Source: Corythucha ciliata (taxonomy: Eukaryota > Arthropoda > Insecta > Hemiptera > Tingidae). From it: DNA of 64,000 bases. Under the pieces are notes generated by a model. That model had not been told where the DNA came from and did no database searches. It saw only the letters and a program-made list of their open reading frames with translations. Location of the stretch: contig CM075939.1 of NCBI GenBank assembly GCA_038030265.1, positions 37,739,253-37,803,252 of the forward strand. The letters run 5' to 3'. The position numbers and the translations under genes were made by a program. This document shows positions 12,201 through 22,549 of the stretch, in pieces. Positions within the stretch are counted from its first letter, which is position 1. Each line of letters starts with the position of its first letter.

Positions 12201-13068
12201 ATCTCGCGTTCATTGGGACAGATCCTCAAGTTACCTAAAATCACTACCGACTGGTAGTGATTCCACCCCCTTCCGTTGACAAAAAAGTGTTTTGTTCATC
12301 GATTGGGAGGACTGTTGGAATGGTGGGGGTGTAGGAGGGGGGGGGGAGAAAACAATCTCTTTTGCATTTAAACCATTGGCAATCACTCTTTCCTAAATGG
12401 TTTTGCAGGGTAACTGAAAAAAAAAAGCTTCAAAGGATTTTTGTTTGCATGTAAATTGGTCTTACTCAGCGTCAACCTCCGCTGCTTCCCTCTCTTTCTC
12501 TTCCAATTTTATCTCCAGCTGCCTCACTTGCTCCCTTAACGAGTCAATTTTCTCCTGCTGATCCTGCTCTCTAATGTGCGAGGCGTCAGTTTTTTTCATC
12601 AGCTCCAACATTTCCTAGACGGTGGAGTGGGGGTATTTAGCGCAATTATTCGTTTATTTATTTTTTGTTTTAAAGAACAATCGTGCAAAAAATTTACTTG
12701 CTCCAAAGCGATCTTTTGCTCTTTTGTCATGAATTCCGAGTAACTGTCCAGTTTCTCTTGGAGGCTGACGATTTTATCCTGGTGATCGTTGATAACGGCT
12801 TCGCGCCTCAACACGTGTTGCCTAAAGCGTCCCAACCATTCCCAGAATTTTTGAAGGGTCAGAAAAGCTGGACGCGGAACTGGATCCAATCCTAGGAGAA
12901 TTTGTTGGGCCTCGGGGAGGAATTATTTTCGCAGTCATTTCGATAGTAGTGAATCGACGGAGGGGGAGATTTTTTTTTATATACCTGTTCATATTCGGCA
13001 CCGAGGACTCCTTCGTAGTCCATAACATCGAACGTGTCGTCCGGTTCGTTATCTTCGTCTGCTACGAA
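3280..13068 (-). CDS. CFAP58: CFAP58 (CCDC147-type), near-complete
   Basis: All-coiled-coil axonemal protein needed for sperm flagella and motile cilia. Traced exons, from the 3' end: 3280-3396, 3424-3576, 4049-4175, 4238-4335, 4394-4556, 4632-4804, 8991-9169, 9307-9415, 9511-9706, 10192-10330, 10390-10654, 10746-10883, 10981-11157, 11211-11385, 12466-12614, 12698-12910, 12985-13068. All have GT-AG borders and every junction keeps phase. They sum to 2,655 nt (884 residues plus stop), against about 872 in the human protein. Family landmarks in order: MDYEGVL near the N terminus (human ERDFQGVL), KKDRNLMETV, EQLKEEV, KKRNDK, GENQYKERLEDIRLLKIEI, NFHRWRILE, AAYEGELLDYK, and a C-terminal GGGF. 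The start codon was not fixed; a short first exon probably lies upstream of 13,068. The exon at 12,698-12,910 is the least certain, since its acceptor was chosen for phase. The 4.2-kb intron (4805-8990) is filled with repeats. Confidence 0.93.
5520..6290. repeat. Degenerate tandem repeat, family A, in a CFAP58 intron
   Basis: Imperfect ~30-bp units of the type 'GCTAATTCGCGGCTAAAATT' plus 'GAGAAAAA' repeat here (clearest 5,540-5,800 and 6,180-6,270). In this orientation they are the reverse complement of the units at 25.0-25.9 kb and 51.8-53.1 kb. No coding potential is seen. Confidence 0.6.
6849..6922 (-). tRNA. tRNA-like sequence, probably a pseudogene
   Basis: A 74-nt span has tRNA spacing: T8-A9, a GCTC/GAGC D stem around a TTGGTTA loop, an anticodon stem CCTGC/CCAGG with one mismatch, and a perfect GTGGG/CCCAC T stem. 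The acceptor stem pairs at four positions and then weakens. By position the anticodon would be CGA, but position 33 is G rather than the universal T, and there is no long variable arm as in tRNA-Ser. It is best read as a tRNA-derived sequence that mobile DNA has copied. Confidence 0.5.
6955..7017 (+). pseudogene. Truncated tRNA-like copy, inverted partner
   Basis: This repeats the D loop, anticodon arm, variable loop, T arm and 3' acceptor strand of the minus-strand tRNA-like sequence at 6,849-6,922, in the opposite orientation. It lacks the 5' acceptor strand and most of the 5' D stem. The loss falls exactly at the turn of the palindrome. Confidence 0.7.
7850..8990. other. Rest of the large CFAP58 intron
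   Basis: 7,860-8,040 holds family-A degenerate repeats. 8,050-8,990 shows no recognisable gene. A 73-codon plus-strand ORF at 8,287-8,508 has no recognisable motif and is probably chance. Confidence 0.5.
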
Positions 13069-13429
13069 CTGAAAAGAAGAAGAAAATACTATGAGGAGGT
13101 GAAAAATACATGAAATAACTCCATCCCCACCCCAAAGCAAAGTTTGTGAACTGATCAGAGTTGCTGCTAGGAAAAAAGCTGTGACAAGGGATAGGACTGA
13201 GAGACCGAATAATACCTATTTTCGTGACAAAACAAAACCAAGACAAACAACGGAGTCCTGAGTGAGTATTGGAGCTTATAAAGCGTAAAATTCAGTTTTT
13301 CGAGACCTAAGTTCAATGGATTAGGCACTCACACCCAGTAACCACCGCACAGCAGAAGCGCTTTCTTAAGCGGCTGTTTGTCCCTTCCTCTCGCTCCAAC
13401 TTTTTTTGTTTGCTTGTTTCTTCTTTTTT

Positions 13430-13668
13430 TTTTACCATTGAGCGCCGGATGTCATAGCCGATTATGAGCGTATAAGTATGAGTCATACCACACGGGCGCT
13501 TTGGTCGGTGCGCAGTTTGTCTTGGGCACACTGCCAGAATGACCACACGAAGCCGTCAGCACTGGGTCACAGCTCGCAGCAGCCTTGCAGTAAAGGAGGC
13601 AATAGCGACATCGGAACTCAGGAACGCTGGATTGTGAAACGGACATTGTGTCCACACCCCCATGAACG
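13430..13668 (-). mobile_element. Diverged tRNA-derived SINE
   Basis: The minus strand aligns along its length with the SINE at 49,870-50,174. Shared blocks in the same order include 'GGCTGC.GCGAGCTGTGAC', 'GGCTTCGTGTGG', 'GACAAAC.GCG..(T/C)CGACC' and 'GCCCG(T/C)GT'. The copy ends in an A-rich tail (minus strand; plus-strand T-run 13,425-13,435). The tRNA-like head is badly eroded. It lies about 360 bp upstream of the first traced CFAP58 exon, so it may sit in the promoter region or a first intron. Confidence 0.7.
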
Positions 13669-13709
13669 AACGCTCACTCTATCTCTTGGATAGCAGCAGA
13701 ATGGGTTAC

Positions 13710-14110
13710 TAAAGGGGGAAAGCATGCAAAATTTCGTTGTGGAAGGAGCTAAGCCCGCGAAATTGGTTTCTAAAAGTGCCAGATCAGCGAAATCTTGTGT
13801 TTGCTAAACCTAAATCCACGAACATTCTTTTTTAATGGCTCCACCACAGCACGAATATTTGTCTTTGGTGAAGCAAAACCCACGAAAGTGTTTTTATGAG
13901 TGAACCATCCAAACGAAACCGATATTTAATGGGCCAGTCCGTCGGGAAATTAGTTTTGAATAAGCCAAGTTCGCAAAATTTAATTTTTCAAGATGCCAGA
14001 CCCACAAATTGACTTTTAGAGTGAGCCAAACCTTCGAAATTGGGGTTGTAAGTCAGCCAATCCCGTGAAAGTTGCCCCCCACAAAGTTGGGCCCACAATT
14101 AGGTCAAATG
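13710..14110. repeat. Degenerate tandem repeat, family C
   Basis: Imperfect units of about 35-40 bp contain 'CCA(A/G)ACCC(A/G)CGAAA' followed by 'TTGG(T/G)TTTTNAA(A/G)AG'. A second array of the same family lies at 34,990-35,600. Confidence 0.55.
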
Positions 14111-16480
14111 ACGTTGATGATGGTTTTGGAGCCTTCCAAGCCAAACCAATTTTTTCCCACTCAGATAAACGAGTTTTTACTGAACCCCCCCCCCCCCACG
14201 CAGCAGACGATAACTGGACATGAGAGTCGACGCCCTAATGACCTCGGCCACTCTGCTGAGCTGTGTCTAGTGAGTATCTTTATCAACATTACCATTTTTT
14301 TTACTTCAAGAAAGGATTCAATGGGTTAATTGGCCGATTCTTATCTTTACGAATTTCGCTTGAGCCCCCCCCCCCACCAAACCAATCGGAATTTAAATCT
14401 GCCCAATCTGATTTAAATCAGTTATGCCAGGTGCTGCAGATCAGGAAATATTTTTCGGGGAGGACACTGCCTTACCGTGCGGGGGGGGGGGTCAATTTAG
14501 GGTTGGGGAGAATAGATTATGATGGGACATTTGCTTATATCTAATGCTAAATTATCGTTTTCAATAGGATCAACAGCCATTTTCTGACGAGAATTTCTCG
14601 TCTCATGAGTGTTGTGTGGTTGTTTGTGAGAGGAGTTATTTCTAAGTGCATATGTTCAAAATGTTTCGATTTGAGTGGGACGCGGTTTTAGAGCGACTCG
14701 GAAAATTGCCAATCATGAATCAACAATGCAGCCGACCAAAACGCTCCTTTAACGGGGGAGAAAATTGAGCTTTTCGCGATTTCGGTCGATTTATCGACTC
14801 CAAATCGGACCAGTGAGATCCGCCTGCACGCGCGAAGGCTCGAAAACAAACTACAAAATAATCAAACTATGGTGACGTGGCGGGTGTTTGATGTTCGCGC
14901 TCATATCCGACCCATTCCGACTACCCCGGGTACTGAGGTTGGAGGAACATTGGCGGTGGGTAGCTTAGAACGGGGGAGGGGGCTTGTTTGGCAAAAAAAA
15001 AAGTCATGTGCAAATATTGCTTGGGGGTGGAAGGGCCAAAATCGCATGAACTCGTTAGGTTAAGGCACAGTGAGAAGGTTGTGAGGGGCGGGGGGAATAT
15101 TCCACGACCCTATCACAACAAAACCCCTTGGACTTTGACGCGCTCTGCGTGACCAACATTCTCTCCTTCATCCACAAACTCGTTCAGAACTGGCCCTCAT
15201 GGACGGCTTCCTTCCAAAGAAACGGCTCGATGAATGATAGGCAGCAGCGTACCCTTGCCCCGTCATGGCTACGCCCCTGCACTGGGATTAAACGTCCCCC
15301 TCCTTATTCCCCTATCATCTATCTCAATACAAAATTAAAAACTTAGTAGTTTATTTGGACCTAAAATGAGAATTTTGGCTAGAAAGCCCCTTTTACCTCC
15401 AAAAAATGGAAATTCTGCTCCGATAAACAGCTTTGTCTCAAACACTGGCCGTGCATTTCCTCCACCCAATGTCCGCTTCAAGCATCACTGTAGCAGTATA
15501 TCGCTTTAAATAACTCTACATTACTCGTTATGGAAAAAATTCTACCTACAAATCTCAATTTTCCTAAAAAACAATAGAATATTTGTTCCACAATTGACAA
15601 CTAATGTACTTTATTTCCAAAACTGGCGGTAATCATCCCAAAACTGGCCCTTTTGAACTGGTATCTGATTGTATTGAAGGTAAAAACGACAAGTTGATTC
15701 CTGAAATGAGCTTTATCTGGAAAATTAGCCTGGAATTTTGATTACGCGAGGAAATACTTGGTAATTTTCCCCAAATATTTATTTCAACCAGAGTAATACT
15801 TGTTTTGCACCAAGAACTGTTTTTTTTAATGAATAAAATGGTTTGATTGTAAAGTGCGTTATGAGCTGGAAAGGTATACCACTTTGCCCCCACAGTGGTA
15901 CCACTGTACCACGAATTGCGCATTACCATCTGTGCTTTTTTGTTATGGAAAATAACATTGGCAGTCCTGCCCGAGAGTGGGGAAAGTCCAGTCCCAGCCA
16001 CCCTTCCTTCAACTCTGTTCGGTCGTGTTGGTTGAAGCCTATTGAGTGTACCTACTTTCTCAACCGTTCTTTTGTAAAAGTACTAACGCTAAATTTTAAC
16101 GGACTGAAGAAAAGTACCAATTAATAACAGAGGGTGCAGGGTGCTACATCGTTACTTCATGTAATAGCTAGCGAAATCGTTAATCCGTTACCAAAAATTG
16201 TAACGCCGTCATTATAGCCCGTCAAGTTAAACGTGGACCTCGCCCTCCTGTGATCAACCCCTCTAGCTACTATTCCTTACCCCCTCCATGGAACATTAGC
16301 TTGATAATAACACGTATCTTTGGTGAACTGTGGGACAACCAATTCGGCAATGAAAGTAGAGGGAAGATAAGTTGCAATTAATCGAATGAGAGAGCGCTGG
16401 CCGCGGGTTCATGTTCTTCTTGACGGGCTATAACGGACTAACGAGTAACGTGTTAGTGCCCAGCACTGACTGAACGCACT
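14111..16480. other. Intergenic, no gene seen
   Basis: Contains G and C homopolymer runs (for example 14,186-14,198, 14,366-14,376 and 14,480-14,490) and no convincing ORF. A 122-codon minus-strand frame at 15,633-16,001 has low-complexity composition and no recognised motif. Confidence 0.5.
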
Positions 16481-16487
16481 CCTTGTT

Positions 16488-16703
16488 TTGTTACTTTTAA
16501 AAAATGAGCTTACGCCTCGAGAGCTGGCCGCTGAGAACATGCTCCGTCTGACTTTGGTCCAAGAGCGTCCCTTCCCGGGTGATGTTCCACTCAACAAGCT
16601 CGGCGTGAAGGACGATTTGCTCGATTTAGACATATTGTCTCTTATGGAAAGTCGGTACCCTCTAGCGTCTGCCATATTATGTAGAATTATACGAACGAGA
16701 TAG
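16488..16703 (+). CDS. Unassigned 71-codon ORF
   Basis: Open frame with a polar, leucine-rich composition (ELTPRELAAENMLRL, DDLLDLDILSLM). It looks more protein-like than its surroundings and could be a fragment of an exon or transposase. No domain is recognised and no flanking exon was found. Confidence 0.2.
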   Translation: MLLLKNELTPRELAAENMLRLTLVQERPFPGDVPLNKLGVKDDLLDLDILSLMESRYPLASAILCRIIRTR

Positions 16704-19613
16704 ATTTCAATTTGTTTTTTCCCCCCTGAAACAACGCCTTTTTTTTCACGTCACCTAATTCTTCACTGAACTACTTTTTTTAAAACTCATCGATCGCGAG
16801 AGGGAGGGTAGAAAACAAAATCAGTGCTGCGTTGGCCTTGACAACAAGTAAACCCCCCCCCCTCGTTTGAGCTTTGTTCCAAGCTTTTCAAACTTGTGCT
16901 CCCCAGTTAAATAATCGAAAAATGAACGATCAGAGTGGATGGACAAATCAATTTTATACATTTTAGCTGTTAGCACTGTTCCTTCAGCAACTCTAGAGAA
17001 AATGTTCGAAAAATTGTAGAGCTCTCGAGAAAAAAAAAATGAGAATTTTCCATTTTCCAAGGCCAAAACCAGGGCCAGGGGGGGTTGCCCCTCCCTACTT
17101 ATTCTCTTCTACGTGAGTGGAATAGTAAACAAAATACAAATATTTATGCGTCAGTTGTCGCCATCAACGACAAGTCAGAGACGATCGTTTTTCCTCCCTT
17201 CTCTGGTGTGAAATTGATTGATTGACGCCTTTCAAGATCGAGGAGTTTGGCCAGGGTGGCAGGAGAGGTGAAAAGAGCTTTTCATATCCACAATGGCTTT
17301 CAATAACGCCTTAGGGAATTTTAGTTACGGGATGAGTTGGAAAAGAGAGAGAGAGTGAGGGAGATATAGAGGTGAAAAGAAGAAAAAAGCTATGAAATTC
17401 CAAGTATTTCCAATATTTGATTCTCATGTTTGTGGTGGAGTAATAATTCATCACGTGCTGTGGCTTTTAACAAAGGCCCCGTTCAGAGCCAGCATGACAT
17501 GTTCTATAGAATATAATTATGGAGGCCAAAACAAACATCTTTCACCTTCGCCTCCACTTTCACTACAGAACAAACCGACGGAATCAGTAGAAATGTGTTG
17601 GATTTGGGGACTTTTGTAATAGTCGGTGCATTATTTCCAATCAACAACGGGCCAGGCTTGGATAAGCGTTCAAGTTTTCCTGCGACGTGATTTGGTACTG
17701 AAAAGGGAGAGGGTGTTGACTTGTCTGATGTTATCAGCTTTGAAGCACTGTTGAGTGTTGAAAGCACTCACAGTAATAATTTTCTCGATTTTCACAGAAT
17801 CGTGCCTTCATGTGCATTTTCACAATCCCTACGCTTGCTTAAACGGACATGTTTTTTTTTCATTGACTTCACAGAGAAAATCAATTGATTAAAGCCTTGG
17901 CATTGACATAGTGTTTCCACCACAAGAAAACGAATTAGGATATTCGTCGGCCTTCTTTGGAAGGATTCCAACAGCAATGAAAAATTCTTATGCCCCCCCC
18001 CCTCCCCGCCACTCTCTCTTTAAACCACGAAATACCCTTGATATCGTGTAGGAGAGGTAGCTCATATTTCGCTACATACGGCGTCACAAAAAGGACAGTG
18101 GACTAAGAATTACAAGCCAACGTTAGTCGCATTCTTTACGTCCCCCCCCCCCCACACAGACAAGTAACGAAACAAGTTCGATGCCGATGGAATTAATTTT
18201 TTGCCTTTCCAACATCGCACTCGTGAGGGGGTGATTACTCTTTCAACTGTAAGAGCTTAAAATGCCCTTGAGCTCGAATTTCCCTCCTCCCTGGCATGGT
18301 CGTGGAGATATGAGGGCTTTTCACGTTTCATAAGCTCTCTGTAGGTGGGAGTTATATCAGTTTCTGAGAAAAAAATTACCAATTTATAGGTCGATATATT
18401 AGATTACATTGTCAAAATGTCCAGTTTCTCGGACAAAAAGTGACTTGGAGTGAAAATGAAGTTAGGTAATAAACAAAATCCCGAGTGTCACAGCTTTTCA
18501 ATTTTGCATTATCAGTTTTTCGGGGTAAGCTTTCGATTGTCGAATTGAACAATCATTTCAATTTTCTAGCTGAATGAGCAATTACCGGAAACCCAGTGAG
18601 TTCCTGGAGCAGTGGCATGGCTAAGAGGGAAGAGGCTTCAATTCAATCCGCCAAAATCCCATTTAAATTTTTTCAAAGGTGTGAGAACAAGTAAAATCCA
18701 GCTGTACACCTAGGAGTTCATTACTATGATACTAATACAGCGAGAGCGAGAGGGATATTCATTTGCTTAAGGAAGCGTTCTTATTCGGCCACAATCTAGT
18801 CATTTTTTAATGGAGCATCTTCGTTTTCAATGTTTCCGCTCTTCATTTTGGAGCGCTCCAAGGGGTTTTCCACGGGGAATTCTATAACAGTTGAAGGGGG
18901 GGGGGCATTTATGTAATTCCGGCGTTTTTGGCTACTTTGATCTCTCCTCTTCTTGTCTTGCCTCCTCGAATGCCTGTCAGTTTTCGGATTGCACTCATTT
19001 TAAAACATGAAATAAGATTCTGTGTCACCGTTATCACTTTTTGAGCTGATCTTTTCGTATCCGCGCTGAATTGATTTCCAACAGCAAAACCACAATTTTT
19101 TTGGACCGAAGAACGAGATCTCGTGCTTATAAATTGGCGTTTCATGATCAAAGGGGTTTGTTGATTTATGGTCAACTCATTCAGTTTCAGAGTTTTCAGT
19201 TTGTGTCGCAAAATTACCAGTTTTTTAAAAATCTTATAGCGATTTCCAGATGAAGTGCGGAGGGACACTGTGGGCAGATGACTTCAATTTATATTTAACA
19301 CCTCTGCTCCACTATACTTCATAACTCTAAATAAATATTGCTTGATGGTCGTGTAGCTCGCTATCTTGGCATGAATCAATATAATTCATAAAAATCATTT
19401 CCAACGGAAATGATGATTATGTGGTGCGTTCCGCACCACATATTTTCTTACATACTATTCTCTTCTACAACGTACTAGAATGAGCGGTACGTAGCAGAAC
19501 GACATAGTGACGTCGGAGTACGGGTTACGCTAGTCTAGAAAGGGAGAATGTTGGGCATACTGCTCACTGTTCTTTCACTCATCGCTTACACTTGACATTC
19601 ATTTTCGCTTGTC
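16704..19613. other. Intergenic, no gene seen
   Basis: A/T-rich with several C or G homopolymers (16,853-16,862, 17,993-18,002, 18,141-18,152, 18,896-18,905). Minus-strand ORFs at 17,504-17,767 and 18,909-19,268 lack family features. Confidence 0.45.
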
Positions 19614-19852
19614 TTCTAGCTACTATCTGCGCGCCGAAAGAATGCCCCTGCCGAAAAATTCCCTCCACCCACCCCCTCGTCAGTTATACTGCCTTTTCTA
19701 AAAAAGATGTGCGCTCACTGAGCTAGGAGGCAGACCACCAACCTGCAAACGAGAAAGAGGAACCCAGTCCATCATCGAAGAGCCGAATGTTTTTGGGACT
19801 GTAATACAAGTGTCAGAATTCTTTTCTCGGGGGCATTCTGTCGGCGCGCGGA
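19614..19852. mobile_element. MITE, copy 1 (GCGCCGAAAG ends)
   Basis: About 240 bp bounded by inverted ends, 'GCGCGCCGAAAGAATGCCCC' at the left and its complement (with one G/T change) at the right. A copy over 95% alike lies at 28,660-28,896. The two copies also share the ~15 bp before the left end ('TTCTAGCTACTATC'). No coding frame. Confidence 0.8.
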
Positions 19853-21040
19853 CTGTAGAAGTACTGAGGTTTCAGGGGCTAAATTTGCAGTTTTATGCTT
19901 GAATTAACAGTTTCTGGGGGGGGGGGGGTAAAATTGCCTGTTTCTAAGGGAACATTCGACGACATATTGTCAATTTTCTGCCGACATTTCAGATTCTGAT
20001 GCGAAATTTTATGGTTTGTGCCACACAACAAGCGGTGTATGGGACTAAAAATCGGTTTCTGGGGCTTGATTAACAATTTAAAATTTGAATAGCCGCATCA
20101 ATTCGCAAAATTTCCAGTTTTTATTCCATAAAACCAAAATACCAAAATTGAAAACAATACTTAAATCAAGATAAAGCGCTTGTGGCTAAAAGAGAGAAGC
20201 CACACTTCAATTCGCGGATATAGCTGAGAAAATAGTAATTTAGCGGCAAAAATAGTCTAAAAACTCAACTCGAGGATATTTATTGAGATAAGGCACTAAT
20301 TCGTGGATAAAATGGAGAAAAATCGCTAATTCGCGACTCAAACTAAGAAAATGCCAACTTGCGGTTTCTGGAGGCGACCTTGGCCAAGTGTAAACAATTG
20401 CTAATTTAATGCTAAAATTGGGAACAAGTCTAATTAGCGGATTGGATTCGCGGTTAGAATTGAGAAAAAGTTATAATTTAACGCTATATGAGAATTACTT
20501 CTCCTGTATTGAGGCTATAGAGATTTCCGCCCCGAGTCCCTTTCGGTGTAGGTGTATAGGTCCGCCACTGTTCCTAGATACAGACGATTCGTAGCGCAGA
20601 CACTGACTCTTCATGCATAGAACTATTGAATTTAGCTTTTAGAACCAGGTTTGCGCCCTACACGTGCTCTCCAGGGGCGTCTACACAAGGGAGGGGGAAA
20701 GCTCAAAACGTCATTAGGGTCAGCGAGGCAATATAAGTTATTCATGACGGTGGGGGTGCCACTATATTGAGGTTTTAGGGCAGAATTGCAAGTTTTGGTG
20801 TTGCGTTTTATTACTTGTGGGATATTTTAAATTGAAGCGTTATTATTAGTGACTAAAAAGCCATGAAATTTAAGGTTTCAAAGGATAAATAGCCGCGAAA
20901 ATCAAGTTGAGGCACCGTTAGCTGCGAAATTGTCAGTTTTTAGGGGATTATCAGCCGTGATTGATCAAATGCTGGTATGAATAACGTGTGAAATTGCAGG
21001 GGTGGGGGTGAACAGCAGTACGTAATTTTTAAGTCTTGTT
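19853..21040. repeat. Degenerate arrays, families D and A
   Basis: 19,855-20,130 and 20,760-20,990 hold family-D units (about 30 bp: 'AAATTGCAGTTTCTGGG', 'GAATTA', 'GTTTCGGGG'-like). 20,160-20,480 holds family-A units ('GCTAATTCGCGG', 'AAAATTGAGAAAAA'). 20,480-20,760 is not recognised. Confidence 0.55.
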
Positions 21041-21043
21041 TTT

Positions 21044-22200
21044 AGTGCATTTCATTCTGAAAAATGCACTATTGGTCTCGTCGTGATGGTGGCAAACATG
21101 GGTCATGTCATGTTTTTTTCACGTTTCAGAACCTCTAGAACACGAATTCAGTGGTCTCCGGAATTCATATATATATCTCTTTATATATATATATATAAAT
21201 AATATTATGGCCGTTTTCTTGTTAGCACGATAACTCTCGTAGAAGTTAATTTAGCGGAACGCGCTTTGGCACAAAAATCAGTAGTCATAAGACACCGGTC
21301 GGTATTGCATTTGGGCCAAATCGGTCAAGGTGGAGGGGGGGAAAATCGGGCTTGAAGTCGTCAAAAAATCACTAAAAATCACCAGTTGATTCTAGAAGCA
21401 ACATATTCGGTACGTATACTCCATATTAGACTAGCCTTTGATTCCCATTTTAATTTTTTGAAAAAGTCAAGGGGGAGGGGGTGGTGCCCCCGGGGTGGAA
21501 GTAAGTGTGTGGTCTTGTTAGCACGATAACTCTCGTAGAAATTAATTTAGCAGAACGCGCTTTATCTGAAAAATCAGTAGTCATAAGATCCCGGTCGGTA
21601 TTGCATTTGGGCCAAATCGGTCAAGGTGGAGGGGGGAAAAATACGGCTTGAAATGGTAAAAAAATCACTATAAATCACCGGTTGATTCTAGAAGCATCAT
21701 ATTCAGTACGTATACTCCATGTTAAAGTAGCCTTTGATTCCAATTTTAATTTTTTGAAAAAGTCGAGGGGGAGGGGGTGATGTCCCCGGGGTGGAAGTAA
21801 GTGTGAGGCCTTGTTAGCACGATAACTCTCGTAGAAATTAATTTAGCGGAACGCGCTTTGGCACAAAAATCAGTAGTCTTAAGGCCCCGGTCGGTATTGC
21901 ATTTGGGCCAAATCGGTCAAGGTGGAGGGGGGAAAATGGGGGTTGAAATGGTAAAAAAATCACTACAAATCACCAAATGATTCCAGAAGCATTATATTCG
22001 GTATGATGATTCCATTTTGAAATAGCCTTTGATTCCCATTAAGTTCAGCTTAAACAAACCCGGCAGCAAACATTACGAGGGAGGGTCAAACATTAACGAA
22101 ACAAATGATGGTCTCAACATTACTACTTCTGGGACGGCTTAGGGTATCCGTATACAAAATGAAATGCACTCTTTCCGACAGCCAGCTGCCGGAGCGAAAT
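21044..22200. mobile_element. 'AGTGCATTTCATT' element, copy 1
   Basis: Left end: AGTGCATTTCATT, then a short hairpin (GTGCATTT...AAATGCAC) and 'ATTGGTCTCGTCGTGATGG'. Right end: AATGAAATGCACT, then the hairpin CCGACAGCCAGCTGCCGG and an A/T-rich tail. The terminal 13 bp are inverted copies. The interior is almost entirely three tandem 296-bp units. Related copies lie at 22,433 onward and 62,166-62,987. No transposase is encoded, so it is non-autonomous. The superfamily is unknown. Confidence 0.75.
21221..22040. repeat. 296-bp tandem repeat, about 2.8 units
   Basis: The block 'GTTAGCACGATAACTCTCG' recurs at 21,221, 21,517 and 21,813, exactly 296 bp apart. It is followed each time by 'GCATTTGGGCCAAATCGG', a G-rich run ('GGTGGAGGGGGG') and 'CCCCGGGGTGGAAGTAAGTG'. 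The units are about 90% alike. A single related unit occurs in the element at 62,166 and a diverged one at 24,030-24,200. Confidence 0.9.
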
Positions 22201-22549
22201 TTTTTTTGTTATTATTGTCAGATGTAAATTCAGCGGTGCCAAAGCATACTTTTCAGGTACATACATCATACCGTTCACAATGGCGGGCCTACAGGTATAC
22301 TGGGGCCGGGGCTGGAATCGCTATTAGACCCCGTAATCCCTAAACAAACGAGGAATACAAGGAATCCTCTATAGGAACTGCGGCGATTTAGCAATTATTC
22401 TCAATACTTGCTGCAAATTATTAGTGCATTTCATTCAAAAAATGCACTATTGGTCTCGCCCTGATGGTCGCACATATGGGTTGTGATACTTTTTTTTCAC
22501 GTTTCAGAACCCCTAGAACACGAATCCGAGGTCGGTTCGATTTGCTATA

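Noticed and set aside
13452..13693. Overlapping ORFs on both strands near 13.5 kb
   Set aside because: They are the diverged SINE; the similar ORF at 49,858-50,067 is the other SINE copy.
15633..16001. 122-codon minus-strand ORF
   Set aside because: No motif, no splice context, A/T-biased composition; judged chance.
18909..19268. 119-codon minus-strand ORF
   Set aside because: Basic, repeat-like translation with no motif; close to degenerate repeat sequence.
21221..22040. Regular repeats as a CRISPR-like array
   Set aside because: The units are 296 bp with no spacer pattern, in a eukaryotic transposon.
21044..22200. Possible Helitron (hairpin near the right end)
   Set aside because: The hairpin is not followed by CTRR, the left end is not TC, and the ends are inverted copies, unlike Helitrons.
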